From assembly GCA_937858455.1 (NCBI GenBank), contig CALLYN010000537.1:1-20108 (forward strand): a stretch of DNA of 20,108 nt, written 5' to 3'. This stretch comes from an uncultured Kouleothrix sp. (lineage in GTDB: Bacteria > Chloroflexota > Chloroflexia > Chloroflexales > Roseiflexaceae). A program made the position numbers and the translations under genes. Position 1 is the stretch's first letter; each line of letters starts with the position of its first letter. The notes below the pieces were generated by a model. It ran no database searches. It was not told where the DNA came from and saw only the letters and a program-made list of their open reading frames with translations. Below are positions 13,145 to 19,934 of the stretch, piece after piece.

Positions 13145-14683
13145 TCAGGCCATCCACTGTGTCAGCGCGGCGATATCGTCGGGCCGTAGCATCGGGTGTA
13201 CGTGTATGATGTCGACCAAGGCCGGCTCAGGCAGCACCAGGGGCACCGTCGTGATGATCAGGTCGGCCCCGGCCGCGCGCGCAGCGGTCAGCTCGCGCAT
13301 TGGGAGCACCTCAAAAGTCCCAAGACGCGGGAAACGCGCCCGCAGCCGCGCCACCAGCAGCTGGGTAGTGGCCATCCCGCTGGGGCATACTACCAGCACA
13401 TGTCGCGACTGCTCAGGCCGCGCGCGCACCACCGCCGCGCGCAGCAGCAGCACCAGCTCGTCGATCGTGTCGGGCGGCAGGCCCGCGCCGCTGGCACGCT
13501 CAATTTCCTCGGCCAGCTGCGCGGCGACAGCCCGCTCGTCGGCGTAGCGCTCGGTGTGAATATCGGCGATGGTTTTGGGTGGCGCCCACAGGCGGAAGCG
13601 CTGGCGCACACACGCGGGTGGAATTAAGGCTTCAAGCCCATCACGCAGCAGCTGGTCGCGCGTCAGCTCAGGCGCCGCGTAGGCCGCGGCAATGTGCGCC
13701 TGAAGCTGGTCGACCAGCGTGCCGGTCGCCGCCGTTCGGTCGCCCGGCCAGGGCTCGTCGCGCGCGCTCGTAAGCAGCAGCAGCGCCAGCTGCGCGGTCT
13801 CAGCGGCGCGCTGCCCCTCGGGTAGATCGGGCCACAGCCGCGCGCAGTGTCGCGCGGCCGTCGGCCAGGCGGCCTGCGATTGGATCCAGCCGAGCGCTTC
13901 GTCATCCCAACCAACATACTGGCGCACCCGCACGCGCTGAGCCTGTATCGCCAGGCCAAGCGCCAGCGGTGCGACCGCCTCGTCCGAGAAGCGCCCGCCA
14001 AGATCGGCCTCGGCCAGCGCAATCAGCTCGTAGGCGGCCGCCATATCCAACTCGCGCACCAGCGCGCTTGCCTGGCCGACGATTGGCAGCAGCCCAGCGT
14101 CGTGCGCGAGCACAAACACCAGCCCGCGGTCGGCGGCGACGCTCATAATTGGCGCGTCGAATGGTACGTCGCCCCACAGCAGCGCCGCCAATGCCTGGCG
14201 CTTGGCCAGCTCGTCGCCCTCGGCCCAGCAGCCGCGGTGCTGGCGGCGCGCGATCGCTAGATCAAAGCGTGCCAGGCATCGCTCGATTACGTCGAGATCC
14301 TTGAGCACGGTAGTGCGCGCGACCGCAAGGCTCTGCTGAAGCTCGGCGAGCGTGAGCGGCTGTATGGCTGTCAGCAGCGCCAGCGCCAGCAGCTGCTGGC
14401 GCTGCTCGGTGGTGAGTACCAGCTGGAAGCGCGCCTGGGCCGCCAGGTCGGCCAGTAGCCGCTGGCGCTGCTCGGGCGAGCAGATCACCTGCACCCCGAC
14501 CCCTGGGGCGTGGCGCAATGTAGCGTGGCGCCGGTTGAGCCACGATTTGATCTCGCGCAAGCCATAGTGGACTTGCCACGGAGACAGGTGGAGCTGCCGG
14601 CCAAGCGCTGCGGCGCCCACCGGCCGTTCGGCGGCGAGCAGGAGCCGTAGGAGATCGCGCTGCGCGGTCGTCATCGACAACAT
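13145..14683 (-). CDS. mtlR: MtlR/BglG-type transcriptional regulator with PRD and EIIB-like domains
   Basis: These regulators sense PTS activity through phosphorylation. The N-terminus has a helix-turn-helix region (about 5-50, QRDLLRLLLAAERPVGAAAL and following), a second winged segment (about 95-155), two helical regions that fit PRD modules (about 175-300 and 320-425) and an EIIB-like domain starting HVLVVCPSGMATTQLLVARL with Cys433. A C-terminal EIIA domain, present in many MtlR proteins, is missing. The usual PRD histidines are not obvious: the expected sites read LALGLAIQAQ and LVLLLRAAVVR. DNA-binding activation of the PTS operon is the likely role; there is no CAT RNA-binding domain, so antitermination is unlikely. 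Starts at 14,782, 14,683 and 14,674 are possible. I chose 14,683 because the domain begins there and GTGAGG lies nearby; 14,674 fits nearly as well. Confidence 0.8.
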   Translation of the reverse strand: MLSMTTAQRDLLRLLLAAERPVGAAALGRQLHLSPWQVHYGLREIKSWLNRRHATLRHAPGVGVQVICSPEQRQRLLADLAAQARFQLVLTTEQRQQLLALALLTAIQPLTLAELQQSLAVARTTVLKDLDVIERCLARFDLAIARRQHRGCWAEGDELAKRQALAALLWGDVPFDAPIMSVAADRGLVFVLAHDAGLLPIVGQASALVRELDMAAAYELIALAEADLGGRFSDEAVAPLALGLAIQAQRVRVRQYVGWDDEALGWIQSQAAWPTAARHCARLWPDLPEGQRAAETAQLALLLLTSARDEPWPGDRTAATGTLVDQLQAHIAAAYAAPELTRDQLLRDGLEALIPPACVRQRFRLWAPPKTIADIHTERYADERAVAAQLAEEIERASGAGLPPDTIDELVLLLRAAVVRARPEQSRHVLVVCPSGMATTQLLVARLRARFPRLGTFEVLPMRELTAARAAGADLIITTVPLVLPEPALVDIIHVHPMLRPDDIAALTQWMA

Positions 14684-14801
14684 CGGCCTCACTGCATTAG
14701 GCGCCAAAACGCCGTGCCCACACGCTACGCAGCTGAACACGCAGCGTGCACTACCCAGCGTCCGAACGCCGTAACGTTCCAACGTGCAAGTAGCTGGTGG
14801 A

Positions 14802-14853
14802 AGATAGTGAGTGATAGTGGTGTTATACTATGGCCGGTTTACCGCATTGTCAA
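14802..14853 (-). promoter_or_regulatory. Promoter of the regulator gene with shared downstream motif
   Basis: On the minus strand TTGACA (14,848-14,853), a 17-base spacer and TAGTAT (14,825-14,830) form a near-consensus promoter. The plus-strand motif AGATAGTGAGT (14,802-14,812) lies 12 bases past the -10, matching the motif at the PTS promoter in 10 of 11 positions. GATAGTG is also repeated in tandem (14,803-14,819). Transcription should start near 14,818, about 135 bases before the chosen start codon. Confidence 0.65.
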
Positions 14854-14961
14854 GCCAAAAAACACGCTTGATTAGTTTGGTTTCCGCGAGCGGACATGTA
14901 ACAAAAGTATACTATTACCCTACGACCCTGCTATTAAAGCCTTTGCTACGGCGCTAGAGCC

Positions 14962-14990
14962 TTGACAAGCCCCGCGCGCTTCGCTACTAT
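14962..14990 (+). promoter_or_regulatory. Promoter of the small lipoprotein gene
   Basis: TTGACA (14,962-14,967), exactly 17 bases and TACTAT (14,985-14,990) make a near-consensus sigma70-type promoter. It points away from the regulator gene, and the lipoprotein start codon follows 36 bases later. Confidence 0.7.
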
Positions 14991-15026
14991 GCCAGCGGAA
15001 CCAGGCAAACAAAGGAGCACACGTAT

Positions 15027-15254
15027 ATGAAGCCAACTCGAGTGCTGCTGGGCGCGCTGCTGCTCGGCGCCACACTGGCGGCCTGCGATGTCAGCCCGAG
15101 CGCGCCGGCGGGCGGCACTGCCTCGCCTAGCCAGCCGACCGCGGCCAGCCAGCCGGGGCAGGCGCCCGCCACGCCATACCCGGCGCCCGCCGACGCGGGC
15201 TACCCCGCGCCAAACGCCGATGGCACCTATCCAGCGCCAACAAGCGCGCCATAG
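15027..15254 (+). CDS. Small secreted lipoprotein with YPAP repeats
   Basis: The 75-residue protein has a lipoprotein signal: MKPTRVLLGALLLGATLAAC, with a short charged start, a hydrophobic core and the lipobox LAAC (Cys20). After cleavage and lipidation only about 55 residues remain. They are Pro/Ala/Ser-rich, unstructured in appearance, and contain three YPAP units (TPYPAP, AGYPAP, GTYPAP). No enzymatic domain can be recognised, so a structural or surface role is possible but unproven. AAGGAG lies before the ATG at good distance and a strong promoter lies upstream. The next feature is the nusA promoter and hairpin. Proline-rich lipoprotein tails of this type are familiar from Chloroflexota, though I cannot confirm an orthologue. 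Confidence 0.75.
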   Translation: MKPTRVLLGALLLGATLAACDVSPSAPAGGTASPSQPTAASQPGQAPATPYPAPADAGYPAPNADGTYPAPTSAP

Positions 15255-15257
15255 CGG

Positions 15258-15286
15258 TTGCGTGCGCAGCCTGATAATGGTATACT
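15258..15286 (+). promoter_or_regulatory. Candidate promoter of nusA-ylxR
   Basis: TTGCGT (15,258-15,263), a 17-base spacer and TATACT (15,281-15,286). Transcription would start near 15,293, leaving a leader of almost 200 bases before nusA. The promoter starts four bases after the lipoprotein stop. Confidence 0.5.
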
Positions 15287-15312
15287 AACGGTCGCACGAG
15301 ACGGATTTCGCC

Positions 15313-15337
15313 GAAAAGTGGGGTATCCCCACTTTTC
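15313..15337 (+). terminator. Intrinsic-terminator-like hairpin in the nusA leader
   Basis: Perfect 11-base arms GAAAAGTGGGG (15,313-15,323) and 15,327-15,337 surround the loop TAT, followed by TTATTG. It can end lipoprotein transcripts. It also lies only about 20 bases downstream of the predicted nusA transcription start, so it could act as an attenuator of nusA. The rest of the leader up to 15,489 shows no gene. Confidence 0.6.
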
Positions 15338-15489
15338 TTATTGTCACGAGCTACTCGGTTGCTGTCGTTGCGTCACGAGCCGTGCGCGCAGCGAAGCGGC
15401 CTCGATTGGGTATTTGCCTCTTCTATTGTTCCGTATGAACCAGGCGCTCGGAAGCAGCAGTTTGTGTTGACAGGGTAGGGTGAGGACCA

Positions 15490-16821
15490 ATGAAACACGA
15501 GTTTTACGCGGCCATTTCGCAGATTGCGGCTGAGCGTGGGATTCCCAAAGAAGCAATTATTGAAGTGATGGAGAAGGCCCTGGTGACGGCCTACCGCCGC
15601 ACGCTGGGCAATAACCCGCCACCGATAGAAGTTTCGGTCAAGCTCGACCCGCAAACCGGCCAGGCGCGCGTGTACGCCGAGAAGCAGGTTGTCGACGAGG
15701 TATACGACGATCGGTTTGAGATCGATTATGTCGATGCGAAGCGCACCAAGCCCGATGTAGAAATCGGCGAGACGATCGTCGTCGAGAGCACGCCGAACGA
15801 TTTTGGACGCATCGCAGCGCAGACGGCCAAGCAGGTCATTCTGCAGGGCATAAAAGAAGTCGAGCGCGAGCATATCTACGGCGAATATATGGATCGCGAG
15901 GGCGAGCTGGTCACCGCGACGGTGCAGCGCGTCTCGAAAGGCAACGTCATCCTCGAGATGGGCAAGGCCGAGGCGATTCTGCCGCCTAAAGAGCAGGTCG
16001 ACAGCGACCGCTACTACCACGGCCAGCGCCTGAAGGTCTACCTGATGGAGATCCGCCGCGAAGATCGCGGGCCACGCCTGATCGCGTCACGCACGCACAA
16101 GCAGCTGATCATGCGCTTGTTCGAGATGGAGGTGCCCGAGATCTACAACGGTACGGTCGAGATCAAGTCGATCGCCCGCGAGCCGGGGCTGCGCACCAAG
16201 GTCGGCGTCACCGCGCGCCAGGAGGGCATCGACCCGGTTGGCTCGTGCGTGGGCATGCGCGGCGTGCGTATTCAGAATATCGTGAACGAGCTGAATGGCG
16301 AGAAGATCGACGTGGTGCAGTGGTCGGCCGATCCAAAGGAGTTCATCGCCAACGCGCTCTCGCCGGCCCAGGTTGTCGAGGTGCAGCTGCGCGAAGATGA
16401 GCACGCCGCTACGGTGATCGTGCCCGACAAGCAGCTGTCGCTGGCGATCGGCAAAGAGGGCCAGAATGTGCGCCTGGCGGCTAAGCTGAGCGGCTGGCGC
16501 ATCGACATCAAGAGCGCCAGCGCGCTGCTGGACGAAGAGCGCGCGGCAGCCGAGGCGCGCGATGCCGCCGACGCCGAGCTGCTGGCCACCGAGGCCGCGC
16601 TGGCGACTGCGAAGGTCGAGTCGCGCAAGGTGCGCTCGGATGGCACGGTGGTGTACCTGAATAACCGCTATGGCCCGCTTGGCGACGACCTGATCGGCGA
16701 GACGGTGCAGCTGCGCGCCACGCTGCAGAAGCTGAATATCTACAACAACGATCGGCTGATCGCCTCGTATATGCTCTCGGAGAACGAGGAGCCATCCGGC
16801 GACGCCGAGGACGAAGAGTAA
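15490..16821 (+). CDS. nusA: Transcription termination/antitermination factor NusA
   Basis: NusA binds RNA polymerase and nascent RNA, and modulates pausing, termination and antitermination. The 443-residue protein has the N-terminal polymerase-binding domain (HEFYAAISQIAAERGIPKEA start), an S1 RNA-binding domain (around 130-200, GELVTATVQRVSKGNVILEM) and KH domains, with DPVGSCVGMRGVRIQNIVNE as the hallmark KH1 loop, IDVVQWSADPKEFIANALSP, and VPDKQLSLAIGKEGQNVRLA in KH2. After the KH core there is a tail of about 90 residues, ending in an acidic cluster, that lacks the Gamma-proteobacterial AR repeats. The start is supported by GGTGAGG before the ATG and by homology from the first residues. 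rimP, which often precedes nusA, is not upstream; a lipoprotein gene is. ylxR follows, the standard order, after an inserted repeat. Confidence 0.96.
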   Translation: MKHEFYAAISQIAAERGIPKEAIIEVMEKALVTAYRRTLGNNPPPIEVSVKLDPQTGQARVYAEKQVVDEVYDDRFEIDYVDAKRTKPDVEIGETIVVESTPNDFGRIAAQTAKQVILQGIKEVEREHIYGEYMDREGELVTATVQRVSKGNVILEMGKAEAILPPKEQVDSDRYYHGQRLKVYLMEIRREDRGPRLIASRTHKQLIMRLFEMEVPEIYNGTVEIKSIAREPGLRTKVGVTARQEGIDPVGSCVGMRGVRIQNIVNELNGEKIDVVQWSADPKEFIANALSPAQVVEVQLREDEHAATVIVPDKQLSLAIGKEGQNVRLAAKLSGWRIDIKSASALLDEERAAAEARDAADAELLATEAALATAKVESRKVRSDGTVVYLNNRYGPLGDDLIGETVQLRATLQKLNIYNNDRLIASYMLSENEEPSGDAEDEE

Positions 16822-16836
16822 GGCGGGCTTCACTAA

Positions 16837-17002
16837 CAGGAGTTACGCGGTGCGCGTTTTTGCCTTCGGCAGAGCGGTACTTTTTCATGGATGGTGCTCA
16901 GATTGTGGCGCTTTGCGCCACAATCTGAGCACAAAAGAAAGTACAGTACCATGCTGCCGCAGGCAGAACAAGCTCATATCGCAGGCGACTGCGTAAGTCC
17001 TG
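16837..17002. mobile_element. MITE-like element with terminal inverted repeats and target duplication, copy 3
   Basis: A 166-base segment beginning CAGGAGTTACGCG and ending TGCGTAAGTCCTG, near-perfect inverted ends. It is flanked by the 7-base direct repeat TCACTAA (16,830-16,836 and 17,003-17,009), which fits a target-site duplication. Inside is a perfect 18-base hairpin (16,894-16,911 and 16,915-16,932, loop TTT) of a sequence unlike the other copies. CCTTCGGCAGAGCGGTAC is shared with copy 2, and CATGCTGCCGCAGGC matches copy 1 inverted. It splits nusA from ylxR. No transposase gene is present. Confidence 0.78.
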
Positions 17003-17047
17003 TCACTAAGACTCTGGGCGCGATACATCGCGCCTGTGGCAAAATGT

Positions 17048-17380
17048 ATGGCACAGTCAAAGAAAAAATCAGCAGGGCCGCGCCCCAAACCTGTGCCAAT
17101 GCGCATGTGCGTTGCTTGCCGGCGCTCGGAGACCAAGCGCGGCCTGCTGCGGCTGGTGCGCGATGCCAATGGCCGGGTCGCGCTCGACCCGACCGGCAAG
17201 CGCGCTGGACGTGGCGCATACCTGTGCCACCAGCCAGCCTGCTGGGAGCAGGCGCTCAAACGCCAGGGGCTCGCGCGGGCGCTGCGTGTCGAAGCATTAC
17301 ATCAGGAGGATCTCGAAACACTCGAACGCTTCGCGCAGAGCCTTGCGCACGACCAGACGCCCACAGCAGCCGCGCAGTAG
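17048..17380 (+). CDS. ylxR: YlxR-family RNA-binding protein (RnpM-like)
   Basis: YlxR proteins are small basic RNA-binding proteins encoded between nusA and infB; the Bacillus protein was reported to modulate RNase P (RnpM). The family marks are all visible: PMRMCVACRRSETKRGLLRL near the N-terminus, a VRDANGRVALDPTGKRAGRG core and the AYLCHQPACW segment. Length of about 110 residues is usual. The ATG at 17,048 was preferred; GTG at 17,036 would add four residues. Neither has a clear ribosome site, possibly because the repeat at 16,837-17,002 was inserted upstream. infB, expected next, is not found, because the sequence turns into a patchwork after 17,525. Family assignment is secure. Confidence 0.9.
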   Translation: MAQSKKKSAGPRPKPVPMRMCVACRRSETKRGLLRLVRDANGRVALDPTGKRAGRGAYLCHQPACWEQALKRQGLARALRVEALHQEDLETLERFAQSLAHDQTPTAAAQ

Positions 17381-17524
17381 AACGATGCGGCACGCGTGGC
17401 TCAACTGCGTACGCCTAGGGCGTACGTTATACCTAGCAGCAACCGCCGAAACAGGTTCCGGCCCATAGCTTCTCGAGGACGCTTGTGGTATGGTGAGTGA
17501 TCCGGCGGTAAGGAGTGATACTTG
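17381..17524 (+). other. Intergenic region with a small hairpin and a strong ribosome site at its end
   Basis: No gene is visible. Perfect 8-base arms CGTACGCC (17,408-17,415) and 17,419-17,426 form a hairpin after ylxR and may end its transcript, with only a weak T-run. The region ends with GGTAAGGAG about ten bases before an ATG at 17,525, a good ribosome site for the truncated gene that follows. Confidence 0.45.
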
Positions 17525-17593
17525 ATGAATCAACTACAGATTATACTGCCGGGCACGCATAGCCTTCCGCCACAAGCGGCAATCTATTCCATG
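17525..17593 (+). pseudogene. 5' fragment of an unrecognised gene
   Basis: The ATG at 17,525 follows the AAGGAG ribosome site. The first codons read MNQLQIILPGTHSLPPQAAI, which I do not recognise. After about 23 codons the sequence switches to an adenosine deaminase piece in another frame, and this frame then runs only to a stop at 17,678. The true gene seems cut by the joint near 17,575-17,600. It would be the gene following ylxR in the main genome, but it does not look like infB. Confidence 0.4.
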
Positions 17594-17594
17594 A

Positions 17595-17807
17595 GCGGCA
17601 TGGGCGGTGGTCGCCCTGGCGGCGGAGTCGCGGCAGGATCTCGGCGAGTTCCTCGTCGGGCTGGACCTGGCAGGGGATGAAGGCACCGCGGCGCCGGAAG
17701 CGCTCGGAACGGCCTTCGTGCCCGCGTTCCGGGAATGTCTGGCGGTGACGATCCACGCGGGCGAAGGCGAAGCGGCGGACCACATCTGGCAAGCGGCCTA
17801 TCACCTG
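17595..17807 (+). pseudogene. Adenosine deaminase internal fragment
   Basis: Adenosine deaminase hydrolyses adenosine to inosine with a zinc ion. About 70 residues are clearly from this family: VGLDLAGDEGTAAPEAL, the AFVPAFREC stretch, then VTIHAGEGEAADHIWQAAYHL. The HAGE motif holds a zinc-ligand His and the catalytic Glu. The expected next motif (RIGHG) is missing: from about 17,808 the frame reads unrelated residues and stops at 17,880. The N-terminal zinc ligands are also absent. It is therefore an internal piece with both ends lost, lying between two joints. It cannot make an active enzyme. Confidence 0.75.
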
Positions 17808-17987
17808 GCCATCACGCTGCATATTCCGCTTCAACTGGTGGCAATTGGGTTTAGCCAATTTTCCTGGTGGCGAGCGCTGTAGCGTGTATTGCGTAGCAAC
17901 AACAGTTACACAGCGGAAAAACTTACCCAGAGAACGCAGCGAAAAAATGAGAACGCCCGTTTGCTTTTCCTCGATATGGCGCATCGT
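17808..17987. other. Non-coding patch between the deaminase and WYL-regulator pieces
   Basis: I see no gene. A small hairpin, AATTGG...CCAATT around 17,846-17,862, is followed by a short T-stretch and may be a weak terminator. A stretch near 17,900-17,950 rich in ACACAG and CAGAGAACGCAG resembles dispersed intergenic repeats. It includes the region downstream of the WYL-regulator stop on the minus strand. One joint probably falls near 17,808. Confidence 0.35.
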
Positions 17988-18170
17988 TTATGCGTAAAGC
18001 GTGACGATGCCTTTGGCCAGAGCGATCATTTTTTCGCGCAATTCTGGCGGTTCCAACACCTCCACAAGCGGCCCAAAGCCTAACAGATATTCGACCGCGT
18101 TTTCTTCGACACGAAAGCGCACCTCCAGCGCCACCGCAGGCTGTCCATCGAAAAAGAAGCGCTCGTCCGG
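17988..18170 (-). pseudogene. WYL-domain transcriptional regulator, C-terminal fragment (YafY-like)
   Basis: The minus strand encodes the last 60 or so residues of a WYL-domain regulator. The segment runs FFFDGQPAVALEVRF, then VEENAVEYLLGFGPLVEVLE, then PPELREKMIALAKG, and ends in TLYA. The F/L-GFG-x-VEVLEPPELR pattern is the hallmark of the C-terminal (WCX) extension of YafY/DeoR-like WYL proteins, which bind DNA and sense a ligand, often a nucleotide-type molecule. The WYL and helix-turn-helix domains themselves are missing: upstream on this strand the sequence changes to the TPR protein near 18,150-18,180. The stop is natural-looking. AT content is higher than in the TPR part. Confidence 0.72.
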
Positions 18171-18174
18171 AGAT

Positions 18175-19520
18175 CGCGCTTCGTCGCGACCCTCGTCGCC
18201 GCGTGCGACAAGTGGCCGAAGAACCAGGCGCTCGTGGACCTCTACGAGCGCATCGCGCGCGCGCCCGGCAAGGAGCGCGAGCTCGTCGACGCCCTGATGC
18301 GACGCTGGAGCCAGGGGGTCGCCGGCTCGGCCCCGGCCCGTGAGGCCATCCAGCTCGCCCAGAGCCTGCCGGACCTCGCGCTCGCCGAGACGCTCCTGCG
18401 TCGCTTCCTCGAGGATCCGACCGACGATCCGGCCGTCCGCGCGTGGGCCCTCTGCGAGCTCGCCGGGTACGTGGCGGCCGCGGGCGACATGTCGGAGGCG
18501 GTCCTCCTCAAGAAGGAGGCCGCCGAGATCTCCGAGCCCGAGGCGGCCCGCAAGCTCCTCTTCGAGGTCGCGCAGCTCGCGATGGAGAAGCTCGGCGACA
18601 TGCACCTCGCGACGAGCACGTACGAGGAGCTGCACGAGCGCGAGCCCGCCGATCGCGACGCCTGGCAGCCGCTGCTCGTCGCCTACCGGCAGATGAGCGA
18701 GCCCGAGAAGCTCGCGAACCTCATCGGCGAGGTGCAGGAGTACGTCGACGACGACTCCGAGCGCATGCGCCTGCGGTTCGAGCGGGTGAAGCTCCGCATG
18801 GAGCGCATGGGCCTCGGCGACGAGGCCCTGCCCGAGCTGCAGGAGATCGTGAACGACGATCCCACGCTGGTCGAGGCCGCCATCCTCCTCTCGGGCATCT
18901 ACGAGCGGCAGGGCCGCGAGGAGGAGCTCGCCGAGCTCCTCCAGCGCCAGCTCGAGACCGCCAAGGACCGGAGCGACGCGCCGTCGATCGCGTCGCTGTC
19001 GCGCCGCCTCGGGTCGATCCTCGAGAAGAAGGACCGCGACGCGGCCAAGGCCATCTACTACACCGCGCTCGACTGGGAGCCCGCCCACGTCGACATCCTC
19101 CGCGCCCTCTCGGGCGTCCACGCGATCGGCGGCGCCGAGGAGGCCGGCGACCGGGCCGACATCCTCGAGCGGCTGCTCCCCCTGATCCCCGCCGACGAGG
19201 TCGAGCCGCTCGCGCTCGACCTGTCCGTCCTGCGCGCCGACCTCGGCGACGTCGAGGGAGCGCTGCGGGCCCTCGAGTTCGGGTTCAAGATCGCGCCCAA
19301 GAGCCGCACGATCCGCGATCGCCTCGAGAAGCTCTACGAGGAGAGCGCGAACCACCAGAAGCTCGCGGAGCTCTACACCCTCGACGCCGACGCGCGCACC
19401 GACGTTGGCGAGAAGGTGGACCTCCTCCTGCGCGCGGCGAAGCTGTACCGCGACGAGCTCGCGGACCCCGAGCTCGGGGCCTCGGTCCTGCGGCGCGCGC
19501 GCGACGCCGAGATCAAGGCC
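18175..19520 (+). pseudogene. TPR-repeat protein, internal fragment (myxobacteria-like)
   Basis: About 450 residues of tandem helical repeats without catalytic motifs. The recurring pattern, acidic helices with A/L at helix contacts, appears in the segments ETLLRRFLEDPTDDPAVRAW, IYERQGREEELAELLQRQLE and IYYTALDWEPAHVDILRALS. Such TPR arrays bind proteins; very long ones are common in Myxococcota. The frame extends upstream of the first GTG (18,234) to about 18,175, where the WYL-regulator piece begins, so no natural start is present. At the other end it runs in frame into a peptidase S51 tail near 19,520, where codon use changes from extremely GC-rich to moderate. The 566-residue open frame 18,234-19,934 should not be taken as one protein. 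The origin resembles that of the kinase fragment at 3-473. Confidence 0.72.
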
Positions 19521-19934
19521 GTGGCGGAACGAGGCGGGGTCATTGCAGGCTCCTCTGCCGGGGCGATGATCCAAGGCTCATTCCTTGTGAACATAACGAA
19601 GACGCCATCCGATTTGCGCTTGTCGCGCAGTGGAATGTATTTGGATATGGCACGCACGAAGGGCTTTGGATTATTGCAGGGGATGACAGTGTATCCGCAT
19701 TTTTTTGCGCGCCACGCCGAAAAGGATTTGTTAGAAGTCATCGCGCGTTATCCTGAAATTGTTGGCATTGGGATAGACGAAAACACCGCGATTATCCTAC
19801 ACGGCAATGAGTTTGAGGTGATTGGAGAAGGCAAAGTCGGTTTCTTCGAGGGGAAAGATGTGGCCAAGAATAAGTTTTTGAAATTATCCAAAGGCCAAAG
19901 ATTCGATTTGAAGAAACGAACTGTTATTCAATGA
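19521..19934 (+). pseudogene. Peptidase S51 / cyanophycinase-like protein, C-terminal fragment
   Basis: Cyanophycinases and related S51 peptidases are serine enzymes that cut Asp-containing peptides. The piece of about 137 residues starts with ERGGVIAGSSAGAMIQG, where the Ser in GSSAGA is the nucleophile, followed by GFGLLQGMTVYPHFFARHAE (the His segment) and YPEIVGIGIDENTAIILHGN with the GIDE motif. It ends with a short basic tail. The N-terminal half of the family domain is missing. It joins in frame to a TPR protein of very different base composition, so a joining artefact is likelier than a fusion. The stop at 19,932-19,934 looks natural. Confidence 0.75.

Noticed and set aside
15467..15490. 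TTGACA just before nusA as its promoter
   Set aside because: It lies too close to the start codon to leave room for a -10 box and leader. A better-spaced pair lies at 15,258-15,286.
17547..17575. Sequence GCCGGGCACGCATAGCC resembling the hairpin arm at 999-1021
   Set aside because: It matches only after deleting eight bases and has no second arm, so chance cannot be excluded.
17988..19574. Long minus-strand open frame (528 codons) opposite the TPR protein
   Set aside because: Only its last 60 or so codons look like a real protein (WYL-regulator tail). The rest is the mirror of GC-rich TPR codons, with low-complexity Glu/Leu/Arg content.
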